In this document: one piece after another, positions 52,161 to 61,364 of the stretch
How the letters are laid out: each line of letters opens with the position of its first letter
Numbering within the stretch: position 1 is the first letter of the stretch
Origin: JAEXOD01 sp964652025
GTDB lineage: Bacteria; Bacteroidota; Ignavibacteria; Ignavibacteriales; Melioribacteraceae
Direction of reading: 5' to 3'
Assembly (NCBI GenBank): GCA_964652025.1
Contig: CAZYZX010000009.1
Span: 62,001 to 126,000, forward strand
DNA: 64,000 nucleotides
Notes under the pieces: generated by a model
Told to the model about the DNA's origin: nothing
What the model saw: the letters and a program-made list of their open reading frames with translations, nothing else
The model's database searches: none
Program-made: the position numbers and the translations under genes

Positions 52161-55100
52161 TTACAAAGGTAGTTTTATTATAAATTTAGTTCCTTTATTT
52201 ATTTTGCTTTCAAATTCCATTAAACCTTTATGGTTATTTGTTACTATCATATAAGATACACTTAAGCCTAAGCCGGTTCCTTCTCCTATTTCTTTTGTCG
52301 TAAAAAAAGGTTCAAATATTCTGTTTTTATATTTATCTGGAATTCCCGGTCCATTATCTTCTACTTCAATCCTTAAATATTTCTCTTCTTTTTTAGCTCG
52401 TAAATATATTGTAGGCGTTTTTTCATTATTATTTTCATCTCGCATAGCCTGAACTGCATTTCGTAACAAATTAAAAAGTACCTGCTGTATTTCTGTAACT
52501 GTTAGTTTAACTTCTGGTAAATTCTCATCTATCTCTTTTACAATTTTAATACTCCTAAAATCATATTTTTTCTTAAAGTCGTAATCATTATTTGCAAGCT
52601 CTAAAGTTTGTTCTAATAACGTATTTACATCAAATAAAACCATTTTAGATTCGCTTCGTCTACTAAATTGTAACATGTTTTTAATAATTTCTGATGCACG
52701 AGCCGAAGCATTTCGCATTGATTCTATTATTTCAAATATTTTCCGATTTTCAAAATACTTACTAATTAAATTTATATCAATACCTAAAGCTTCTGCTTCG
52801 TCAATATTTTTTTGTAATTCAGGGCTTACTCGTCTTAATATGTTCTGGCAACCCTGTACTATTGTACCTAAAGGATTATTAATCTCGTGCGCCATTCCTG
52901 CAGCAAGACCTGCGACACTTATCATCTTTTCGCTTTGTATCATTAATTGTTCTATATTTCTTGCTTTTGTTATATCTTCTATTAAGATAATACAACCCGT
53001 TCTATTAAATCGGTGGATTGGTGTAATTATATATTTTATGTGCTTTAGTTCCCCCTCTTCATCTACATCTGTAATTACTTGTTCAAAAAGAACTCTGTTT
53101 TGTATTGCGTTTGATAATGGCTCACAGTTCTTTTTTAAGATTGGGAACATTTCAAATAAATTTTTATTGTTTGGCTCCAAATTTTCATTTAAAAATTTTG
53201 TTGCAGCAAGGTTATATAATGTAACTTCCTTTTCTCGGTTAATTGAAATAAGCCCCACTGGTAAGGAGTCTATTATATGATTTACAAAATTCATCATCTC
53301 TATCATTTCATTTTCAAGGTTCTTTCGCTGTGTTATATCCCTTGCTATTAAATGAAATTCCCTTGGTAAGCCATGTTCATCATTTATTATATTTATAGTT
53401 GCTTCTAACCAAATCTCTTTTCCCTCTTTTGTTTTGGCAGTATATATAAAGGTGTAAGTATTTTTTTCTATGTTATCTTTATTTGTAGATATATTTTCAA
53501 CTTCATTAGTAATAAAAAAGGACATACTTTTACCTAAAAGTTCTTCAGGTTCGTATCCCAATATACTTTTACATGAAGGAGAAACATACGTAAACTCACC
53601 ATCCAAATTTTGCACCATTATTATATCACTTGCATTTTCTGCAAGTAGTCTAAATTTTTCTTCGCTTTCTTTTAACTTTTCTAAAGTCTTTTTACGCTCT
53701 GTAATATCTGTCATAACTCCTATTGAACCAATCACTTCACCTTTAGAATCTTTAACTGGAGCAGCACTTACCAAAATATCCATATATTTACCATCATAGC
53801 TCTTAAATTTTATCTCATACTTTTCAGAAATCCCTTTTTGCCTATTTTTGTTACTCTCTATTATCTTTCCTTTTTCCTTTTCATCAGCTAGTAATTCATA
53901 TCCTATTTTACCAACAATTTCCTCAAATTTATATCCAAATAATTTTTCAAAACTTCTATTTACATATATTATTTTATCATCATTATCCACTTGTATTACA
54001 GCTTCGTTCATATTATCCATTAATGTTCTATATAATTCTTCACTTTTCTTTAGCGCTTCTGCATTTGCTATTCTTTCACTAATATCAAGCCCATAACCTA
54101 CTAAATATTCTTCACCATTAGATATCATTTTAACACCAGTAAAATAATAGGGTATTTTTTCACCAGATTTTAGTATTAATTTTGCTTCAACCTCCGCTTT
54201 GCCTTCCTCAAAAGTCTTTGCCGTTTCCTTTAATACTTTATCTCTATCATCTTCATCAAACCAAGTAGACATATGCTTATCTTTAAGCTCTTCTGCTGTA
54301 TACCCCGTTAATGTTTCATGGTTATTATTCCAGGTTTTTAAATAACCGTTCTTATCATATACATAAAAAATTCCTGGTACGCTATGCAATATCGTTTCGT
54401 TAAATAGTCTTTCCCTTTCTAATCCCTCTTCTGTTTGCTTTAGTGTAGTAATTTCTCTTAACGTTCCTATTATAGATATAACTTTACCATTTTCCCTTTG
54501 AAACACTTTTTCCTTTGCTATAAACCACCGCCAATTACCCTTTGCATCTTTCATTCTATATTGGTAATTATATATTGTACTATCATCATCATTAAATCTT
54601 CTATTAAAGTAATCCAAAAATTGGTATTCATCATCCGGATGTAATATCTTACCATAAAATTTATTTAAATCATTAATAGCTTTGATGTCATAACCTAATA
54701 TAGTTAACAAATTACGGTTTGCATAAATGGTCTTATTATTAGTCGTATCGTTTATGTATATTACATCAGGTGTCTGCTCTGTTACTTTTTCTATAAATAA
54801 TTGCTTTTCTTTTATTTCATTTTCATATTGTTTTCTTTCTGTTATATCTCTTAAATGGCACAAATAAACTATCTTGCCACTAAAATCAATTTTGGTCATT
54901 GTAATTTCACAAACAAATATTTCATTGTTTTTTTTGTAGTGTAACCATTCAAAAATTTTACTACCATATTTATCAACGTGTTCTTTATTTTCTAAAACGT
55001 ACTCGTTAGATTTTTTCCTATTTTCTTGATATTCTGGTGATATATCGGCAAGGTTTTTACCAATTAATTCTTCTTCACTTTCAAATTTAAATAATTTAAT

Positions 55101-55793
55101 TGCTGCACTATTACAATCAATTATTTTTATATCATCATTTAGTAATAATATTGGAAAACTTGATTTTTCGTATAATAACCTAAATCTTTCTTCAGATGTT
55201 TTTAATAAACTTGTAGTTTTTCTTAATTCCTCTTCGCTTTGTTTTATTTTTTTTAGATTTTTTTCTGTTACTTGTAAATATAGGTTTACACCTATTGCCG
55301 TAACTATTGTTATAAGTATTCTATCAAATATATGATTAAATGTAGTTTCATATTTATTAAAAGTTTTTACTAAACCATTAATCTCTAAATATCCTAAAAG
55401 TGATATAAACGATATAGTCCACACAACAGATAATAAATATCCCTTTTTACTAAGTAATAAACCGCTAACAACAATAATTCCTGGAATTGCATACAATATT
55501 GTATCATGAATGCCATTGTGGGTAAATGCCCTATAAAACGTAAAACCTTGTAAAATTATTACAACAAGTTTACTAGAAGTATCTATATAACCTTTTAATA
55601 CAAGTAAATATGTAAAAAATAAAAGTATTAATACAAAAATAAATAAAGTAATAGAACCTGTTTCATTTTTAACTAATCTTTCTATTACAAATATAAAAAA
55701 TCCTATAAAAATACTTAGTATTATATAATAATTAATTTTTGCTTTTCTGTCTCTTTCTTCATCTTCAAAAAATGGAGGGTTAAAGAATTGCAT
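52161..55793 (-). CDS. Membrane histidine kinase with six PAS domains
   Basis: About six membrane helices (residues about 20-175) are followed by six consecutive PAS/PAC units. These span about 195-315, 320-450, 460-575, 585-700, 705-825 and 830-940, and most end in DITERK-like PAC tails. HisKA has the phospho-accepting His near 969 in AAGMAHEINNPLG. HATPase_c (about 1075-1210) has LLRNAVQAM, DNGPGIP, FFTTKEIGEGTGLGLSVS. It leads a three-gene operon with a receiver and a receiver-kinase. The stimulus is unknown; the PAS array suggests redox, ligand or oxygen sensing. Confidence 0.9.
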   Translation of the reverse strand: MQFFNPPFFEDEERDRKAKINYYIILSIFIGFFIFVIERLVKNETGSITLFIFVLILLFFTYLLVLKGYIDTSSKLVVIILQGFTFYRAFTHNGIHDTILYAIPGIIVVSGLLLSKKGYLLSVVWTISFISLLGYLEINGLVKTFNKYETTFNHIFDRILITIVTAIGVNLYLQVTEKNLKKIKQSEEELRKTTSLLKTSEERFRLLYEKSSFPILLLNDDIKIIDCNSAAIKLFKFESEEELIGKNLADISPEYQENRKKSNEYVLENKEHVDKYGSKIFEWLHYKKNNEIFVCEITMTKIDFSGKIVYLCHLRDITERKQYENEIKEKQLFIEKVTEQTPDVIYINDTTNNKTIYANRNLLTILGYDIKAINDLNKFYGKILHPDDEYQFLDYFNRRFNDDDSTIYNYQYRMKDAKGNWRWFIAKEKVFQRENGKVISIIGTLREITTLKQTEEGLERERLFNETILHSVPGIFYVYDKNGYLKTWNNNHETLTGYTAEELKDKHMSTWFDEDDRDKVLKETAKTFEEGKAEVEAKLILKSGEKIPYYFTGVKMISNGEEYLVGYGLDISERIANAEALKKSEELYRTLMDNMNEAVIQVDNDDKIIYVNRSFEKLFGYKFEEIVGKIGYELLADEKEKGKIIESNKNRQKGISEKYEIKFKSYDGKYMDILVSAAPVKDSKGEVIGSIGVMTDITERKKTLEKLKESEEKFRLLAENASDIIMVQNLDGEFTYVSPSCKSILGYEPEELLGKSMSFFITNEVENISTNKDNIEKNTYTFIYTAKTKEGKEIWLEATINIINDEHGLPREFHLIARDITQRKNLENEMIEMMNFVNHIIDSLPVGLISINREKEVTLYNLAATKFLNENLEPNNKNLFEMFPILKKNCEPLSNAIQNRVLFEQVITDVDEEGELKHIKYIITPIHRFNRTGCIILIEDITKARNIEQLMIQSEKMISVAGLAAGMAHEINNPLGTIVQGCQNILRRVSPELQKNIDEAEALGIDINLISKYFENRKIFEIIESMRNASARASEIIKNMLQFSRRSESKMVLFDVNTLLEQTLELANNDYDFKKKYDFRSIKIVKEIDENLPEVKLTVTEIQQVLFNLLRNAVQAMRDENNNEKTPTIYLRAKKEEKYLRIEVEDNGPGIPDKYKNRIFEPFFTTKEIGEGTGLGLSVSYMIVTNNHKGLMEFESKINKGTKFIIKLPL

Positions 55794-55849
55794 ATATCCC
55801 CTAAAATTATATTCTAATAATATATTATCGAAAAAATTAAATTAAATTT

Positions 55850-55885
55850 AAAATAAAAAATCCTCGTAATAAGTAACGAGGATTT
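55850..55885 (-). terminator. Intrinsic terminator of glyS
   Basis: On the minus strand AAATCCTCGT (55876-55885) pairs perfectly with ACGAGGATTT (55858-55867) across 8 bases, followed by TTTATTTT. It lies between glyS and the kinase gene start. Confidence 0.9.
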
Positions 55886-55905
55886 GTATGTAATTAGTTC
55901 TATTT

Positions 55906-57399
55906 TTATCTTAATTTTTTAGTTAAGTAATCTAGCAGGTCTGCAATTAGTATTCTTTCCTGCTGCATGCTATCTCTTTCCCGTACGGTAACAGTATTAT
56001 CTTCTAAAGTTTGCGTATCTACCGTAATGCAAAATGGGGTACCAACTTCATCTTGTCTGCGGTATCTTCTGCCAACTGCGCCCTTATCATCATAAAATAC
56101 ACGCATATATGGTCTTAAATCCGCTTCAATTTTTCTTGCAATTTCTGGCATTCCGTCTTTATTTACTAATGGAAATATAGCCACTTTTATTGGCGCTAAC
56201 TTTGGATGGAATTTCAAAACGGTTCTAATTTCCCCATTTACTTCTTCTTCGTTATATGCATCTATTAAAAATGCCATAAACGAACGACTTGCACCGGCAG
56301 ATGTTTCTATTATATATGGAAAATATTTCTCTTTACTTTCCTCATCAAAATATTTCATGCTTTTGCCACTGTATTGCTCATGGCGGCTAACGTCAAAATC
56401 TGTACGGTTATGTATTCCTTCAATTTCTCCCCAACCAAATGGAAATTCATACTCTATATCAGTTGCTTCTTTTGCATAGTGGGCTAATTTTTCCTTTGGA
56501 TGGTCGTGATATCTTAACTTGCTTGGGGTCATGCCTAAAGATTTATACCACTCCATCCTTATTGCTTTCCAGCTATCGTAATGTTTTTTATCCTCACTCG
56601 GTTTAACAAAATATTGCATCTCCATTTGTTCAAATTCCCTTGTGCGGAATAAAAAGTTTTTTGTGTTTATTTCGTTTCTAAATGCTTTACCAATTTGTGC
56701 TATTCCAAATGGTAGCTTTTGCCTGCTACTTCCTTGCACATTCAAAAAGTTAACAAATATTCCCTGTGCTGTTTCGGGTCTTAAATAAATAACATTCCCC
56801 TCTTGCTCAACAGGTCCTAAAAACGTTTTAAACATTAAGTTAAAACTTCTTGGCTCTGTAAAATTTCCTTTATTACCACACTGTGGGCAATTTATTATTT
56901 CTAATAATTTAACTGCTAATGTTTTATTTTCTAATACTTTTTCAAAAGCTTCTGCTTTATTTTCACTTTTGCTAATTATCTCGTTTAATGCTTCGTTATC
57001 ATTTTGTAATAAAGCATTTAAATCATCAAGTGCTTTTTCTTTCTTCTTATCTGCAATTAAGTCTGCTAAAGTATCAAGTCTAAATCTAGCTTTGCAACTT
57101 TTGCAATCTATCATTGGGTCTGTAAAATTTTCCACATGGCCAGATGCTTCCCACACCTTAGGATGCATTAAAATTGCTGCATCTAATCCTTCCACATCTT
57201 CGCGGTAAGTCATCGCTTTCCACCACTCTTCCTTTATATTTCGCAACAATTCTACTCCTAATGGTCCATAATCCCAGCAACCATTTAATCCACCATATAT
57301 TTCGCTAGATTGAAATACAAATCCCCTCCTTTTGGCAAGTGATACCACCTTATCTACTATTCCGGTTTTTGCATTATTCTGTCCTATTTTACACCTCAC
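55906..57399 (-). CDS. glyS: Glycyl-tRNA synthetase, alpha2 (class IIA) type
   Basis: The catalytic core has VSLAKRRGFVFQSSEIYGGLNGCWDYGPLG (motif 1 region), RPETAQGIFVNF, the motif 2 segment GKAFRNEINTKNFLFRTREFEQMEMQYF, and motif 3 in ETSAGASRSFMAFL. The anticodon-binding domain has PIKVAIFPLVNKDGM. A zinc insertion carries CKSCKARF and CPQCGNKG. The start is uncertain: no ATG is available, GTG 57399 follows a weak site, and the conserved part begins near residue 20. It is divergent from lysA across a 227-base AT-rich gap with no clear terminator or riboswitch. Confidence 0.95.
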   Translation of the reverse strand: MRCKIGQNNAKTGIVDKVVSLAKRRGFVFQSSEIYGGLNGCWDYGPLGVELLRNIKEEWWKAMTYREDVEGLDAAILMHPKVWEASGHVENFTDPMIDCKSCKARFRLDTLADLIADKKKEKALDDLNALLQNDNEALNEIISKSENKAEAFEKVLENKTLAVKLLEIINCPQCGNKGNFTEPRSFNLMFKTFLGPVEQEGNVIYLRPETAQGIFVNFLNVQGSSRQKLPFGIAQIGKAFRNEINTKNFLFRTREFEQMEMQYFVKPSEDKKHYDSWKAIRMEWYKSLGMTPSKLRYHDHPKEKLAHYAKEATDIEYEFPFGWGEIEGIHNRTDFDVSRHEQYSGKSMKYFDEESKEKYFPYIIETSAGASRSFMAFLIDAYNEEEVNGEIRTVLKFHPKLAPIKVAIFPLVNKDGMPEIARKIEADLRPYMRVFYDDKGAVGRRYRRQDEVGTPFCITVDTQTLEDNTVTVRERDSMQQERILIADLLDYLTKKLR

Positions 57400-57626
57400 T
57401 ATTTTTATATTTAACTTACAAATATAATAAATTATTACTTTTTTTGTTTTGCATTTTGCTTTATTATATTATTTTTAAATAATATTAAGATTATTTGGTC
57501 TTTTTTTATTTTACTATCTTGATATTTTTATAAATTATTTGTTAATTGTTTTTTAATTATTTTTTTTAGGAACTATTACCATTTTACATAAGGTTTTTAA
57601 ATAAGTTATTTTACTTGAGGCAAATT

Positions 57627-58901
57627 ATGAGTCTAATTGAATCAGACTTTTTTTATTACATTAATAACGAGCTTTATTGCGAAAACGTTAAAATTAATGA
57701 TATTGTTGATGTAACTGGCACACCCGTTTATATTTATAGTAAAAAGGCTTTTCAAAACCATTACAATATGTTTAATGATGCCTTTAAAGATATTAAACAT
57801 ACTATTTTTTACGCTTCTAAATCTAATTATAACTTAAATGTAATTAAAATTTTTGAAAGCCTTGGCGCTGGTTGCGACGTTAATAGCGAAGGCGAATTTA
57901 TACGCGCACTAAAAGGTGGCTTTACTGCAGATAGAATTTTACTTACTGGCGTTGGTAAAACTTATCAAGAAATTAAAATGGGAATTGAACTTGGCGTTAA
58001 AATGATTAAAGCAGAAAGCTGGCAAGAGCTTGAAGCTATTAGCAATATTGCCTCTCAACTTAATAAAACTGCTCCTGTTGCTATTCGCGTTAACCCAAAT
58101 GTAGACCCTAAAACTCACCCTTATATTTCCACAGGATTAAAAGAAAATAAATTTGGCGTCCCTTATAAAGATGCACTTGATTATTACTTAAAAGCTAAGC
58201 AGCTACCTAATATTGAAATTAAAGGTGTTGATATGCATATTGGCTCGCAAATTACCGTTATCGAGCCTTTTGTAGAAGCTATTAATAAAATGAAAGATTT
58301 AATTTTTAAGCTAAAAGAAAGTGGTATTGAATTAGAACATTTTGATATGGGTGGCGGTATGGGAGTTCCTTATAAAAACGAACCCTCTTTTTCTCCATTT
58401 AAACTTGCTGCCGCTCTTTTACCTATTTTTAAAGACCTAAATATGGAAATTTTCTTTGAACCGGGCAGATACTTAACCGCTAATGCTGGCGTTTTGGTTG
58501 GCACCGTTCTTTATACTAAAGTTAATAACGATAAAAATTTTATTGTAACTGATACCGCCATGACAGACCTTTTGCGCCCAAGTATTTATAATGCTTATCA
58601 CCACATTCAACCCGTTACTTATAAAAATACAGAGTCTATTGTTGCAGATATCGTTGGTCCTGTTTGCGAAAGTGGTGACTTTTTAGGCAAAGCGCGGGAA
58701 ATTCCTAAACTTAACCAAAACGATAGAATTGCTGTCCTTTCTGCAGGTGCTTATGGCATGGTTATGTCTTCTAACTATAACGGAAGACGTAGACCTCCGG
58801 AAATTATTGTTGATGGCGATAAATACTATGTTACTCGCAGCAGAGAAACTTTTGATTATCTTTTATTCGATGAAACACTTGTTGAGGAATTACATCGATA
58901 A
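57627..58901 (+). CDS. lysA: Diaminopimelate decarboxylase
   Basis: LysA makes L-lysine from meso-diaminopimelate with PLP. The PLP Lys is in HTIFYASKSNYN. Other motifs are GCDVNSEGEF, DMHIGSQI, DMGGGMGVPY, the EPGR of FFEPGRYL, GPVCESGDFL with the second-subunit Cys, and SAGAYGMVMSSNYN. ATG 57627 with GAGG 6 bases upstream is preferred to the TTG at 57615. It is monocistronic and ends at a bidirectional terminator. Other lysine genes are not in the window, though asd is. Confidence 0.96.
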   Translation: MSLIESDFFYYINNELYCENVKINDIVDVTGTPVYIYSKKAFQNHYNMFNDAFKDIKHTIFYASKSNYNLNVIKIFESLGAGCDVNSEGEFIRALKGGFTADRILLTGVGKTYQEIKMGIELGVKMIKAESWQELEAISNIASQLNKTAPVAIRVNPNVDPKTHPYISTGLKENKFGVPYKDALDYYLKAKQLPNIEIKGVDMHIGSQITVIEPFVEAINKMKDLIFKLKESGIELEHFDMGGGMGVPYKNEPSFSPFKLAAALLPIFKDLNMEIFFEPGRYLTANAGVLVGTVLYTKVNNDKNFIVTDTAMTDLLRPSIYNAYHHIQPVTYKNTESIVADIVGPVCESGDFLGKAREIPKLNQNDRIAVLSAGAYGMVMSSNYNGRRRPPEIIVDGDKYYVTRSRETFDYLLFDETLVEELHR

Positions 58902-58925
58902 TAAATTTTGAAATATACTAAATAA

Positions 58926-58959
58926 AAAATCCCCAACTTTTTTAAAGTATGGGGATTTT
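58926..58959. terminator. Bidirectional terminator between lysA and the T9SS cargo gene
   Basis: AAAATCCCCA (58926-58935) and TGGGGATTTT (58950-58959) form the outer stem; ACTTT and AAAGT extend it inside. A and T runs on both sides allow it to serve both convergent genes. Confidence 0.9.
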
Positions 58960-58979
58960 ATTTATAATTACTTTTAAGC

Positions 58980-60221
58980 TTACTTTACTAAAACCATTTT
59001 TCTTATCATGCTATTGTTGCCAGCCTCTATTTTATAAAAATAGATTCCACTATTTAGCTCGCTTCCATCAAATGATACACTATGTTTGCCGGCATTTTTA
59101 TATCCCAAGTTAAATAGTTTTATTTGCTGACCAATTGCATTATATACATATAAGTTAACATTTGCAGCTTCTGGTATGCTAAAGCTTATATTTGTTACTG
59201 GGTTAAATGGATTTGGATAATTTTGCTCTACATTAAATTTAATTGGCATATTTACATTTACTTCTGCTACACCACTATATGTAAAGTTACCATTGTTATC
59301 TATTTGTTTTAGTCTGTAATAATAAACTCCATTTACTGTTATTTCTTTATCTGTAAATGTATAATCTCTAACTACATTACTATTACCAAAACCATTTATA
59401 AATCCAATGTTTTTCCAATTAACTTTATCTAACGATTTTTCTACTTCAAATCCATAATTGTTAATCTCTGTTGCTGTTGACCAGTTTAAAACAACCACTT
59501 TATTTTGTATTGCCGCTGTAAAGGTGGATAGCTCAACAGGAAGTGCAGGATCAAAATTATTACTATCATTAGGATTAATACCACTCGTTAACTCAAAGCC
59601 AATACGATGATTTTCAAAAGTAATTGCACCACCTGTACTTGTATTTGTAAACAAATTACTTGGAGCTCCTGCACATATACTACCATTTGTCCAGTCCTCT
59701 TCAACATACCCTACAACATAAATTTTAGTAGGAGTACCAATATCAGATCTTTTTATTCTAAGTTCCCAAAAACCACTTCCTTTCCAATTGCTTGTTGCAA
59801 AAGATGAATTTCCCCAAGCTGTTGAATAAACACGTCTATATTCACTATTATCAATAGTTTTAAAAGCATAATGATAATTTGCAGTAAATGGCAATGTAGG
59901 GTCATATCTCCAAGCTTCACCATCAGTTGTACCACTTCCATTTGTAGGGGTTGGGTTGGGGTCTGTATCTATATAAAGATGATAAACTCTGTCATTATCT
60001 GTAATGGAACCCGCCGGTGTAGTACCCGAAAACCCAAAGTATAAATAATCTGCATCCCAAGTAGCATAAAAATACGCATTTGTTCCAGATGTTGTATTAA
60101 ACCTTTCATAAGTGGTATTAAAGTCATTAGTTCCATCTATCGTAATAGTATGATATGACTGTGCCAATAAAGGAAAAGTTGTAACAAGTAAAAACAAAAC
60201 TATCTGTATAATTTTTTTCAT
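58980..60221 (-). CDS. T9SS-sorted secreted protein
   Basis: A signal peptide (MKKIIQIVLFLLVTTFPLLAQ) is followed by a beta-sandwich region (about 22-215) with YFYATWDADYLYFGFSG and HLYIDTDPNPTP. That resembles CBM9-like or DOMON-type domains found in secreted enzymes, though the match is weak. A fibronectin-like segment (about 235-325) with LNWSTATEINNYGFEVEKS leads into the C-terminal type A sorting module, which starts at QNYPNPFNPVTNI and ends SGIYFYKIEAG...IRKMVLVK. AGGAGG precedes the ATG. No catalytic residues are evident. Confidence 0.85.
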   Translation of the reverse strand: MKKIIQIVLFLLVTTFPLLAQSYHTITIDGTNDFNTTYERFNTTSGTNAYFYATWDADYLYFGFSGTTPAGSITDNDRVYHLYIDTDPNPTPTNGSGTTDGEAWRYDPTLPFTANYHYAFKTIDNSEYRRVYSTAWGNSSFATSNWKGSGFWELRIKRSDIGTPTKIYVVGYVEEDWTNGSICAGAPSNLFTNTSTGGAITFENHRIGFELTSGINPNDSNNFDPALPVELSTFTAAIQNKVVVLNWSTATEINNYGFEVEKSLDKVNWKNIGFINGFGNSNVVRDYTFTDKEITVNGVYYYRLKQIDNNGNFTYSGVAEVNVNMPIKFNVEQNYPNPFNPVTNISFSIPEAANVNLYVYNAIGQQIKLFNLGYKNAGKHSVSFDGSELNSGIYFYKIEAGNNSMIRKMVLVK

Positions 60222-60295
60222 AATAACCTCCTACGGTAAAAATTAATAAACTTTAAACAAAAAGAAAAAGTAAAAAGTTTAATTAAAAAAATTTA

Positions 60296-60321
60296 AGCTG
60301 CCTAAAAATATTTAGGCAGCT
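60296..60321 (-). terminator. Intrinsic terminator of the PorV-like gene
   Basis: On the minus strand AGCTGCCTAAA and TTTAGGCAGCT form a perfect 11-bp stem with a 4-base loop, then TAAATTTTTTT. It separates the PorV-like gene from the T9SS cargo gene. Confidence 0.9.
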
Positions 60322-60340
60322 AATAAAAATCAATAAGTAA

Positions 60341-61345
60341 CTAAAATTTTAAGCCAACAGCAAAGTGCTGCGAGTTTTTAAGAATACCAAAATCTTGGTA
60401 AGCGTAATCAATAAATAAATTTAGTCCCGGTGCAACATCATAAGCTAAGCCAAAGCCAAGCGTTAAACCTTCTTCTGCATTGTTTAGGAATAATGATTTA
60501 TAACCAGCACGCAAAAAGATATTTTTATATAAACCATACTCCATACCAACGTTAACAGATTCATCGTTATCGCTTGGGTGCAAAGCATCTACACCAACGG
60601 TAAGTTTATGTGTATCGTTATTAAATAAATCCATAGCTAAACCAACGCGGAAAGTTAAAGGTAATTGGTATTCATCGGTTTTTAGTTTAGCCAATATTTG
60701 GTCGTTATTACCAAAAATATTTGGATCTATATCATGCTGAACGAACAAATCTTTACCGTCAATCTGCATATCAGGTCCAAAGTTTGTAATAGTAGCACCA
60801 ATACGCAATCCGTAAATATTAGAAAGGAACAACACACCAACATCAAATCCAACAGAAGAAGCGCTGCTATTCCAAATTTTTTGATTTATATACTTAACAG
60901 TACCACCAATAGAAAATTGGTCTGTTAATTTAGCGGCATAAGAAACACCTAAAGCCATATCTTTAGCGCTAAACATTTCACCGGTTCCATCCTGCTCTGC
61001 TAAAGTAGTAACTTCCATTTTACCGTAATCTAAGTACATTAAGCTTAAGCCAAGTGTACCCATACTGCCTAAGTTAACAGAGGCTCCAGCCCAATTGTAA
61101 CTAATATTTGCAAACCAATTAGTATAAGCAAACATTGCGGAGTTGTTTTCTAAATTAGCCGAACCTGCGGGGTTCCAATACAGCGATGTAATATCATCTG
61201 CGGTAGCAACAAAAGCACCACCCATAGCAATGGCTCGGGGTCCTACGGCTATATTTAAAAATGGTGCCGCAGTTGTTCCAACTTTACTTTGACCATATAT
61301 ATTGCCAATTAAGGCTATTAACAATATTAATATTATCTTTTTCAT
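60341..61345 (-). CDS. PorV/PorQ-family (UPF0164) outer-membrane protein
   Basis: The signal peptide is MKKIILILLIALIGNIYGQ. The start of the mature part, FLNIAVGPRAIAMGGAFVATADDITSLYWNPAG, is the hallmark of the PorV/PorQ/UPF0164 barrel family. Alternating beta-strands continue to FAVGLKF, with an aromatic C-terminal residue. PorV members act in type IX secretion as cargo-shuttle proteins at the outer membrane. Ignavibacteria-type genomes carry several paralogues, so this one may serve only the adjacent cargo. It starts 19 bases after the neighbouring large secreted protein, probably in the same transcript. Confidence 0.85.
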   Translation of the reverse strand: MKKIILILLIALIGNIYGQSKVGTTAAPFLNIAVGPRAIAMGGAFVATADDITSLYWNPAGSANLENNSAMFAYTNWFANISYNWAGASVNLGSMGTLGLSLMYLDYGKMEVTTLAEQDGTGEMFSAKDMALGVSYAAKLTDQFSIGGTVKYINQKIWNSSASSVGFDVGVLFLSNIYGLRIGATITNFGPDMQIDGKDLFVQHDIDPNIFGNNDQILAKLKTDEYQLPLTFRVGLAMDLFNNDTHKLTVGVDALHPSDNDESVNVGMEYGLYKNIFLRAGYKSLFLNNAEEGLTLGFGLAYDVAPGLNLFIDYAYQDFGILKNSQHFAVGLKF

Positions 61346-61364
61346 ATTCTTATTCTCCCCTCAC

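Noticed and set aside
52675..53280. 201-codon plus-strand open frame
   Set aside because: It lies wholly antisense to the PAS/HisKA part of the large kinase, with no ribosome binding site and no family resemblance.
57400..57626. Possible lysine riboswitch or T-box between glyS and lysA
   Set aside because: The gap is almost pure A/T with no conserved riboswitch boxes, stable stems or terminator.
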